From B4-G1 sp964393895 (GTDB lineage: Bacteria > Chloroflexota > Anaerolineae > B4-G1): a stretch of 5,709 bases of DNA. The first letter of the stretch is position 1. The number at the start of each line of letters is the position of its first letter. A model generated the notes under the pieces. That model searched no databases. It was given only the letters and a program-made list of their open reading frames with translations, and had not been told where the DNA came from. Positions 1 to 4,660 of this stretch are shown piece by piece. The stretch spans positions 1 to 5,709 of the forward strand of contig CAYMWP010000201.1 of assembly GCA_964393895.1 (NCBI GenBank), in the 5' to 3' direction. The position numbers and the translations under genes were made by a program.

Positions 1-4
1 CGGA

Positions 5-592
5 TTGCTGCCTTTTGTCAACTCAAGCTATGCACAATTTCAGATACACACCCTAGCTGACAGAATCTTGATCGTTTATGCAAGCTGGACGGGAGCCACA
101 CGCGGAGTGGCAGAGGCAGTTGGAGAAACACTGCGTGCGCGTGGCGCAGACGTGACCGTGATGCGCGCCAAAGAAGCGCGCGACCTCAGCGGTTATGGCG
201 CGGCGCTGGTCGGCGCGTCAATTCACGCGGGGCAACTGCCGGGTGAGATCAAGCGCTTTATCCGGCGTCACCGAAAAGCGCTGGCGCAGATGCCGGTAGC
301 GCACTTTATCGTCTGCCTGGCGGCGTCCGACGAGACAGAGGAGAACCGCCAGACCGTGCAGGGTTATGTCAACAAACTGCGCCAAGTCGCGCCGGAAGTC
401 ACGCTGGTGGATGTGGGCGTCTTTGCCGGCGCGGTGCTGGCCGATACCCCCGAGTTCCAGCGGCTCTTTCCGCTGCTCAAGATTCCGGTCAAGGCGATGG
501 CCGAGCAGCCCGACCACCGCGATTGGGACGCCATTCGCGCCTGGGCAGAGGCGGTGCATGGGAAACTGATCGGATTGAGTGAGGAGATGTGA
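5..592 (+). CDS. Flavodoxin-domain protein (HemG-like, menaquinone-dependent protoporphyrinogen oxidase type), 5' end uncertain
   Basis: Up to 195 residues, about the size of single-domain flavodoxins of the HemG/Flavodoxin_5 type, which bind FMN and carry out cytoplasmic redox reactions. Residues 20-33 (RILIVYASWTGATR) form the first beta strand and the FMN phosphate-binding loop. ALVGASIHAGQLP (67-79) matches the second FMN loop region, and FIVCLAASDE and VDVGVFAGAV follow as later strands. QPDHRDWDAIRAWAE (168-182) is the typical C-terminal helix of this group. The start is doubtful. Relatives as I recall them begin just before DRILIV, but there the frame has CTA, not ATG; the only in-frame upstream candidates are TTG at 5 and CTG at 8, without a visible ribosome site, and the frame is open to the window edge. 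The true start may lie outside. The stop overlaps the next gene's ATG, suggesting translational coupling. The natural substrate cannot be told from sequence; a heme-synthesis role is only a family-level guess. Confidence 0.82.
   Translation: MLPFVNSSYAQFQIHTLADRILIVYASWTGATRGVAEAVGETLRARGADVTVMRAKEARDLSGYGAALVGASIHAGQLPGEIKRFIRRHRKALAQMPVAHFIVCLAASDETEENRQTVQGYVNKLRQVAPEVTLVDVGVFAGAVLADTPEFQRLFPLLKIPVKAMAEQPDHRDWDAIRAWAEAVHGKLIGLSEEM
581..586 (+). promoter_or_regulatory. Ribosome binding site deciding the start of the second gene
   Basis: GAGGAG lies five bases before ATG 592 but only two before GTG 589. This favours ATG 592 as the start of the downstream membrane protein. The site is inside the last codons of the flavodoxin gene, as expected for coupled genes. 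Confidence 0.6.
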
Positions 593-1281
593 TGAGAAAA
601 CTTGCCGGCCTGCTGACCCTGCTCTGCTCGTTGTTCACGATCGCGTGGCTCGTTATCTTGGTCGCCGACATGGCGACGGCCGGCCCGCTAGAGACCTTTG
701 AGCAAGTGTCCGCCCACGCCGCGCGCCTGCACGGGCTGTTCTACGCCACCTACCTCAACGCCACGCTGTTGACCGTGGTCGCCGTCGCGCTGTTCGCCGC
801 TTTGCATGCCTGGCTCAAGCCCACCGCGCCCGGCTGGACCGTCGTTGGGTTGGTCTTTGTGCCCATCTATGGCGCGCTCAATTTGATTGCCTATCTCTCG
901 CAGGTGACGCTCGTGCCCGCGCTGGTGACGCTGCGCCTCGACCCGCGCTATGCCGACGCGGCGGCACTGATGCTGCGCCTGACGCTGCAAACCTGGCCCG
1001 CATCGGCAGTGGCGTTCTTCAACGGGCTAGCTTATGCTATGCTGGGCATCCCGTCCATCCTGTACGGCGCGCTGCTGTGGCGGCGCGGAGGCGCGCTGCG
1101 CTGGGCTGGGTTGCTGCTGGCGCTCAACGGCGCGGCCTGCATCCTGGGCGTGATCGGCGCGCTTATCGGCAGCGCGCAGCTCGCCCAGGGCGTGATGATC
1201 GGCGGCGTCCTGTTCCTACTCGCCATGTTCCCTCTGGGTTGGGGGTTGTGGAAAAAGGATCATTCCACTGGTCACCCGTAA
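592..1281 (+). CDS. Six-helix integral membrane protein of unknown function
   Basis: 229 residues from ATG 592, which overlaps the preceding TGA by one base (TGATG) and has GAGGAG upstream. I do not recognise a named family with confidence; a DUF4386-like protein is one possibility. Hydrophobic stretches suggest six membrane helices at roughly residues 5-27, 50-75, 82-109, 131-163, 167-192 and 197-219. A loop after helix 1 (ETFEQVSAHAARLHGL) and another rich in acidic and basic residues around 115-129 (RLDPRYADAAALMLR) are the only polar segments of size. No catalytic motif, metal site or transport signature is visible. The C-terminus is short and charged (WKKDHSTGHP). The tight coupling to the flavodoxin gene suggests they are made together, perhaps as a membrane partner of a soluble redox protein, but this is inference. 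Confidence 0.8.
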   Translation: MRKLAGLLTLLCSLFTIAWLVILVADMATAGPLETFEQVSAHAARLHGLFYATYLNATLLTVVAVALFAALHAWLKPTAPGWTVVGLVFVPIYGALNLIAYLSQVTLVPALVTLRLDPRYADAAALMLRLTLQTWPASAVAFFNGLAYAMLGIPSILYGALLWRRGGALRWAGLLLALNGAACILGVIGALIGSAQLAQGVMIGGVLFLLAMFPLGWGLWKKDHSTGHP

Positions 1282-1696
1282 CCTCACCCTGGCCTATGCC
1301 TTCTCCCTCGTCGCGACCATCTTGATGACCGGCGCATCCGCCGCCGGCCTGCTGTTTCCGGCCGCCCTCTACCCCGCCCAAGCGCTGCGGCAGTCTTTTG
1401 TGACCAACGACGTGGTCAACCTGGTCATCGGCCTGCCGTTCCTGCTCGGCACGCCGGCCCTGGCGCGCCGCGGTCGGCTCGCCGGGCTGCTCTTTTGGCC
1501 GGGCGCGCTGGCGGGGCTGGGCGGGCTGTTCTTTCTGCGCGCCGCCGGTCTGCTGGGAACGGCGTTGGTCAACCGGACGCCGCTGCCCGCCGCCGAACTC
1601 GGCGTGTCGGTCGCCGACCTGTTGGTCACACCGATTTGGATCATTGGAGGCGTCGCCTTGTGGCGTAAACGACCGCGCAGTGTCATGACCGGACTT
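1268..1696 (+). pseudogene. Degraded membrane-protein gene: missing start, internal deletion, truncated C-terminus
   Basis: The conserved reading starts upstream of any normal start codon: LTLAYAFSLVATILM forms a membrane helix, but the first ATG (1325, preceded by TTG 1322) falls in the middle of it. CTG 1268, with AAAGGA nine bases before it, is the only upstream candidate. The frame continues with FVTNDVVNLVIGLPFLLGT and LARRGRLAGLLFWPGAL, which I recall from a longer Chloroflexota membrane-protein family of roughly 250-300 residues. In those relatives FWPGAL is followed by two further helices before a (V)LAGLG-type segment; here FWPGAL joins AGLGGLFFLRAAG directly near 1508-1516, in a GGCGGGGCTGGGCGGGCTG run that could have promoted the deletion. 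The match resumes with NRTPLPAAELGVSVADLL and WIIGGVALWRK, then ends at MTGL (1684-1696). The frame stays open to 1840, but only antisense to the neighbouring permease gene, giving a hydrophilic tail that does not look like membrane protein. Function unknown; probably inactive. Confidence 0.6.
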
Positions 1697-3535
1697 TCAG
1701 AGTCTCCAGAAGACGGCCAATCCAACGAGCAACGCGAGGAAGCACACGATGGTCAACCGCCAGCCGATCTGGAAAAAGTCCTCAAGCTCATAATTGGCCG
1801 GCGCGATCATCAGGATGTTGATCGGGTGTGCAAAGGGTAAGAAAAAAGCGGCCTCGCAGCCGGTGGCTGTTGCTATGGCTATCGCCTGGGTATTGGTTTG
1901 CAGGCTGATTGCGGCACTGATCATAATCGGCGCGGTCACGAGTTGTGTGACCTGTCCACCCATCACCTGGGCTAGTAATGCTGTCAGGAGATATGCCCCT
2001 GCGGCCAATCCCAATGGCCCCAGTGGGGCCACGATCTTGACCACGATCTCACCGATCCATTGCGCCAGGCCGGTGTGCACCATGGCTACACTCACCGAGT
2101 ACATCCCGGCGATCAGAAAGATCGCCTGCCATTCGATCGCCCGGTAGGCTTCTTCCATGCTCAGCATGCTGCTTATCAGTAGCAGCAGCGCGCCGGCCAG
2201 CATCGAGAAATGCACCGGCAGGCCCAAAATCGAGGCGATGATTCCGGCGGCGATCACGCTCACCGTCAAGCCGGCTTGCAATCGTTGCACCGGCTGATCG
2301 CCTGCGCCGGGCTCTAACACAATGAAATCCGGGTTGTTATGCAGTCGCTTCAATTTCTCGCACTGGCCAATTATCAACAGGGAATCACCCAACTTTAACT
2401 CAAAGTCGCCGACGTCGGTGCGATAGCTACGCCCGTTGCGGTATAGCGCCAGCACAGTAAAGTCGTATTTGGTACGAAACTCCATCTCGCGCAGTGTGTA
2501 GCCCAAGACCTGCGACCGTGGCGTAGGCATGACTTCGATGAGTGAGACACCGTGCGCACTGATGTGGTCGTTGCCATTCTCACGCCCGATCTCTAGACCC
2601 CACTCGGTCAACTGCTGCACACGCTCCTCTCGGCCGACGACCAATAGAGTGTCGCCCGGATAGATGATCTGCTCACGTGATGGCGAAAAGATCGCTTGAG
2701 GACCATGCCACACCCCGGCAACCACCAGTCCCAGTTGCTCGCCAAGGCCACTTTCGGTCAGTGACTTGTTGGCCAAAGACGAATCAGGCAAAACCACAGC
2801 TTCCCTCAATCTCTCGGAGAGCCGATAATAGTCTTCCAGGTCGCTGGTGGTGTGGCGAGTCATCATTAATTCGGACGGAGGCAGTCGTTCAGGCAACAGG
2901 CGAGGACCGAACAATCCCAGGAAGGCGATCCCGGCGAGGACGATCAGTCCGCCGGTCGGCGTAAAGTCCAATATGTGCAACATCGCTTGAGGCGGATCGG
3001 CCGCGGCTAGCAGATTGCTGACGACAATGCTGGTGGTGTCAAAGTAGGTGGCGGTCCCGCCCAACAAGCTGCCGTAAGCCACCGGAATCAACAACTTGCT
3101 GGGCTTGACACCAGTACGCCGGCAAGTCTCCATAGCACTGGGCAACAGCAGCGCTCCTGCCGCCAGGTTATTCATAAACAACGATAGAAAAGCCGTAGTG
3201 GCTGTATACAGCACAATCAAACGCCGCTCCGATCGGCCGCCAAGGTCTACGATACGACGCGCGATCCAACGTGTCACGCCGGATTTTTCCAGCGACTGTG
3301 TGATGACAAAGAGGCCAATCAACGTCAACACTGCCGGCTCACTCAGACCAGAAAAAGCTTCGATGGTCGCCTGAGGCGTATGCGCGGGGCCTAGCAATCC
3401 CAATCCCAGGAATTGTCCAACCCCAAGAATCACAGCGATCAATACAGCCGCTAAATCTGCTCGCAGGCGATTGCGAGCGACGAATATCAAAGGAATGGCG
3501 ACAGTTAGGACCAAAAAAAGCTGGGCGAAATTCAT
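1697..3535 (-). CDS. SLC13 (DASS)-family permease with two internal RCK_C domains
   Basis: 612 residues, the normal size for SLC13/CitT-type bacterial permeases carrying a double TrkA-C insert. These are inner-membrane carriers of anions such as sulfate or dicarboxylates; the substrate here is not determined. The N-terminal membrane half (1-215) has helices at about 4-20, 28-48, 66-80, 105-133 and 193-210. The first re-entrant hairpin carries FMNNLAAGALLLP (120-132), matching the family SNT/NNT motif, followed by GGTATYFDTTSIVVSNLL (159-176). Two RCK_C domains follow at about 243-318 and 330-405, each ending in the typical YPGDTLLVVG or KLGDSLLIIG strand. The C-terminal half (420-612) holds the second repeat with GGQVTQLVTAPI (526-537) and PFAHPINILMIAPANYEL. 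ATG 3535 is preceded by AGGAAAG at seven bases. It is convergent with the degraded gene at its 3' end, with no room for a terminator. Base composition is visibly less GC-rich than the flanks, compatible with a separate origin. Confidence 0.9.
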   Translation of the reverse strand: MNFAQLFLVLTVAIPLIFVARNRLRADLAAVLIAVILGVGQFLGLGLLGPAHTPQATIEAFSGLSEPAVLTLIGLFVITQSLEKSGVTRWIARRIVDLGGRSERRLIVLYTATTAFLSLFMNNLAAGALLLPSAMETCRRTGVKPSKLLIPVAYGSLLGGTATYFDTTSIVVSNLLAAADPPQAMLHILDFTPTGGLIVLAGIAFLGLFGPRLLPERLPPSELMMTRHTTSDLEDYYRLSERLREAVVLPDSSLANKSLTESGLGEQLGLVVAGVWHGPQAIFSPSREQIIYPGDTLLVVGREERVQQLTEWGLEIGRENGNDHISAHGVSLIEVMPTPRSQVLGYTLREMEFRTKYDFTVLALYRNGRSYRTDVGDFELKLGDSLLIIGQCEKLKRLHNNPDFIVLEPGAGDQPVQRLQAGLTVSVIAAGIIASILGLPVHFSMLAGALLLLISSMLSMEEAYRAIEWQAIFLIAGMYSVSVAMVHTGLAQWIGEIVVKIVAPLGPLGLAAGAYLLTALLAQVMGGQVTQLVTAPIMISAAISLQTNTQAIAIATATGCEAAFFLPFAHPINILMIAPANYELEDFFQIGWRLTIVCFLALLVGLAVFWRL

Positions 3536-3590
3536 AGTATGACTTTCCTGAAAAAAGGTGTTGGTTTGTTCGTCGGTGGGGATAAAATGC

Positions 3591-3610
3591 CCAAAAACCA
3601 GGTTTTTTGG
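3591..3610. repeat. Palindrome A, core AAAAACC-A-GGTTTTTT
   Basis: Left arm CCAAAAACC and right arm GGTTTTTTGG flank a single central A; the arms differ by one A/T pair. The 16-base core at 3593-3608 recurs at 3676-3691 with one central difference. It lies within the transcribed leader of the permease on the minus strand. It could be a protein-binding site or part of a dispersed genomic repeat. Confidence 0.6.
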
Positions 3611-3631
3611 TGAGATATTCCCACAAACACG

Positions 3632-3703
3632 TCAATTTTGAGCCAAAAGTGGGACGCTGTCCCATAAAACCATTGAAAAACCTGGTTTTTTCAGTGGGGT
3701 CAT
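3632..3703 (-). CDS. Possible 23-residue leader ORF upstream of the permease
   Basis: On the minus strand an ATG at 3703 follows AAAAGGA and a five-base spacer, a better ribosome site than many real genes have. The ORF reads MTPLKKPGFSMVLWDSV and then five more residues before TGA. It lies downstream of the predicted promoter and ends about 96 bases before the permease ATG. The sequence is not recognised and is largely the translation of palindrome B and the hairpin, so it may have no product role. It may be a regulatory leader, or simply the relic of the original permease start after an insertion. Confidence 0.3.
   Translation of the reverse strand: MTPLKKPGFSMVLWDSVPLLAQN
3650..3664. repeat. 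Perfect small hairpin TGGGAC-GCT-GTCCCA
   Basis: Six-base arms flank a three-base loop. It sits between the two long palindromes. There is no T-run directly after it on either strand, so it is not a normal intrinsic terminator. It may be an RNA hairpin in the leader or a structural part of the candidate element. Confidence 0.55.
3670..3697. repeat. Palindrome B, core AAAAACC-T-GGTTTTTT
   Basis: Arms CCATTGAAAAACC and GGTTTTTTCAGTGG flank a central T, with one mismatch and one extra A/T pair. The core at 3676-3691 matches palindrome A at 15 of 16 positions, exactly 83 bases away and in the same 5A/6T orientation. Confidence 0.6.
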
Positions 3704-3743
3704 AGTATTCCTTTTGCCTTTTTCACAATTGTACCACAGGCCC

Positions 3744-3771
3744 ATTATACATGCGGTCTGACACGTGGCAA
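3744..3771 (-). promoter_or_regulatory. Sigma-70-type promoter for the permease
   Basis: On the minus strand TTGCCA (3771-3766) is followed by a 16-base spacer and a perfect TATAAT (3749-3744). Transcription would start near 3737, giving a leader of about 200 bases that includes both palindromes and the small ORF. A second -10-like TACAAT lies just downstream near 3733-3728, without a clear -35. Confidence 0.6.
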
Positions 3772-3784
3772 GCACTTGATGCCT

Positions 3785-4014
3785 TCACACCTCCGGGCGC
3801 AGCCGGTACCCCACGCCGGGCTCGGTCACGACGTGACGCGGGCGACCAGGGAGCGGTTCGATCTTGCGCCGCAGGTTACTGACGTCGACCCGCACCAGGT
3901 GCAGCTCCCCTCTATAGAGATTCCCTCCCTCAAAGAGCGGAGAATGAGGATAGGAATCTGGCTCCATTCTCTCAGGCGGCGCGTGACCTCTATCCCGTCG
4001 ATGCCCGGCGGTCC
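3785..4014 (-). pseudogene. Shredded OmpR/KdpE-type response regulator
   Basis: Two separate pieces in different frames match this family. Minus-strand 4014-3940 encodes PPGIDGIEVTRRLREWSQIP and then ILIL, the part of a receiver domain after the phospho-acceptor strand; the REWS.xPI pattern is strongly KdpE-like. The frame then slips by one base, and 3934-3917 gives FEGGNL, like the start of the winged-helix domain. From about 3910 to the TGA at 3785 the frame reads ELHLVRVDVSNLRRKIEP, then RPRHVVTEPGVGYRLRPEV, the recognition helix and C-terminal hairpin of OmpR-type regulators. Missing are the N-terminus with its acidic pocket, the second half of the receiver and most of the winged helix. 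An intact relative would be about 230 residues; here the whole remnant is about 230 bases. No histidine kinase is present in the window. It is almost certainly nonfunctional. Confidence 0.8.
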
Positions 4015-4017
4015 TGT

Positions 4018-4046
4018 TTGACGAAACGGAAATGGTGTGTTATGCT
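4018..4046 (+). promoter_or_regulatory. Sigma-70-type promoter of the arsR operon
   Basis: TTGACG (4018-4023), a 17-base spacer and TATGCT (4041-4046) form a near-consensus promoter. Transcription should begin near 4053, about 30 bases before the ArsR ATG. The -35 box lies directly at the edge of the response-regulator remnant. Confidence 0.65.
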
Positions 4047-4061
4047 TTGTTTTAGTATCTG

Positions 4062-4075
4062 CTTAAATAATTAAG
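4062..4075. promoter_or_regulatory. Probable ArsR operator (inverted repeat)
   Basis: CTTAA-ATAA-TTAAG is an AT-rich inverted repeat just downstream of the predicted start of transcription and overlapping the AAGAGG ribosome site (4073-4078). Its size, base content and place fit the operators of ArsR/SmtB repressors, suggesting autoregulation. Binding is inferred from position only. Confidence 0.45.
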
Positions 4076-4082
4076 AGGCACG

Positions 4083-4418
4083 ATGAACGAGACCCACGAT
4101 CTGACCCGCTTCTTCAAGGCCCTGGGAGACGAAACCCGGCTGCACCTGGTAACCCTGCTGGCCCAACAGGAACCGGGAAACGCGCTGTGCGTGGGCCGCC
4201 TGGCCGGCGAGCTGGAGACGACGGCCTCGAACGTGTCTCAACACCTGCGCGTGCTCAAGGACCTGGGGTTGGTGCGCGGGCGGCGGCGCGGCTACCGCAT
4301 CCACTACTTTTTGGATCAAGACCGGCTGGCCGCCTACCGGGATACGGTGCGAGAGCTGTTGGGAACCGAGTTGTTCGGAGACCCGTCGGCGAGAGGAGGC
4401 GAGCGCGATGTGCTGTGA
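4083..4418 (+). CDS. ArsR/SmtB-family winged-helix transcriptional repressor
   Basis: 111 residues, the usual size. LTRFFKALGDETRLHLVTLL (7-26) is the classic N-terminal helix pair of the family. Residues 43-61 with TTASNVSQHLRVLKD form the helix-turn-helix and recognition helix, and VRGRRRGYRIHYFLD (64-78) the wing. ArsR proteins typically leave DNA when they bind a metal or metalloid, or when thiols are oxidised. Only one cysteine is present, Cys36 in NALCVGRLA, where arsenic or cadmium sensors usually have CxC; so the classic alpha-3 metal site is incomplete, and metal sensing may use other residues, intersubunit ligands or a different signal. ATG 4083 has AAGAGG four bases upstream. The gene overlaps the next start by 11 bases, so it leads an operon with the Cys-rich ORF and a MOT1-like transporter, which it probably represses together with itself. 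Confidence 0.9.
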   Translation: MNETHDLTRFFKALGDETRLHLVTLLAQQEPGNALCVGRLAGELETTASNVSQHLRVLKDLGLVRGRRRGYRIHYFLDQDRLAAYRDTVRELLGTELFGDPSARGGERDVL

Positions 4419-4560
4419 CGAGACGCGTGGCTGCACCCATCCAGGGGAGAAGCGAGACCCATAAGCGTGCACGCCCGAACAGATCCGCGAGTGCCACGGC
4501 GAAGCCGGGGGGCGCCCATGCGAGAGCGGGGACAGACGGTGTTCCCACGCAGAAGAATAG
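4408..4560 (+). pseudogene. Small Cys-rich protein gene interrupted by an in-frame TAA
   Basis: ATG 4408 lies inside the end of arsR with a strong GAGAGGAGG (4391-4399) eight bases upstream. The first part is MCCDETRGCTHPGEKRDP (18 residues), then TAA at 4462-4464. The same frame continues with ACTPEQIRECHG, a later PC, and a further RRCSHAEE before TAG 4558. Across both parts there are seven cysteines and several histidines in 49 residues, so it looks like one metal- or thiol-binding protein. The pattern MCC...CTPEQIRxCHG...PC resembles a small protein I recall next to ArsR regulators in anaerobic bacteria, though I cannot name a family. In that alignment the TAA sits where a Lys (AAA) codon would be natural. 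No in-frame start follows the stop. Options are a recent nonsense mutation, a sequence error, or expression of only the short CC..C peptide. Confidence 0.6.
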
Positions 4561-4660
4561 TATGAAGAAGACGTCAAACCACCAGACACCGGCCGGCAGA
4601 GAACGCGGGCAGGCTGGGCCTCCGGGCAGGGAAGGGCATGGAGCGCCGGGAAGAGGACGC

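Larger units (their letters stand above)
3541..3699. mobile_element. Candidate 159-bp miniature inverted-repeat element in the permease leader
   Basis: The segment lies exactly between two 9-bp direct repeats. Its ends share a short inverted repeat: CTGAAAAAA at 3548-3556 near one end, and its reverse complement TTTTTTCAG at 3686-3694 near the other, placed seven and five bases from the respective ends. It is AT-rich, has no convincing protein, and is full of symmetric sequence: palindromes centred on 3600 and 3683 and a hairpin at 3650-3664. A nine-base duplication is known for several transposon groups, including IS1 and parts of the IS4 superfamily. If real, the insertion split the original start region: the upstream copy keeps the old ribosome site, and the element's own edge (AGGAAAG on the minus strand) supplies the present one. 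The terminal repeats are short and imperfectly placed, so this remains a hypothesis; a simple regulatory leader is the main alternative. Confidence 0.4.
3532..3708. repeat. 9-bp direct repeat TCATAGTAT at 3532-3540 and 3700-3708
   Basis: Both copies are exact and end at nine bases (flanking bases differ on each side). Read on the minus strand they are ATACTATGA, so each contains an ATG. The 3532-3540 copy holds the permease start codon. The 3700-3708 copy follows AAAAGGA at ideal ribosome-site distance. They fit a target-site duplication, although a 9-mer repeat in this length could also arise by chance. Confidence 0.5.

Noticed and set aside
1794..2147. Plus-strand ORF with hydrophobic stretches opposite the permease
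   Set aside because: The hydrophobicity is explained as the complement of membrane-helix codons; the minus strand carries the conserved permease.
3339..3665. Minus-strand ORF of 108 codons across the permease leader, looked at as a possible transposase piece
   Set aside because: It overlaps the permease start in another frame, its first third is palindrome and hairpin sequence, and no transposase motif is recognisable.
3591..3697. Palindromes read as intrinsic terminators
   Set aside because: The stems are AT-rich with short CC/GG centres and lie in the 5' leader, upstream of an intact gene with a good promoter further upstream.
4462..4464. TAA in the Cys-rich ORF as selenocysteine or pyrrolysine recoding
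   Set aside because: Those systems use UGA and UAG respectively; UAA does not fit.
4562..4660. ATG 4562 as the transporter start
   Set aside because: It would add 33 hydrophilic residues not expected for the family and has a weak ribosome site; GTG 4661 has AAGAGG at the same spacing as arsR. It is not fully excluded.
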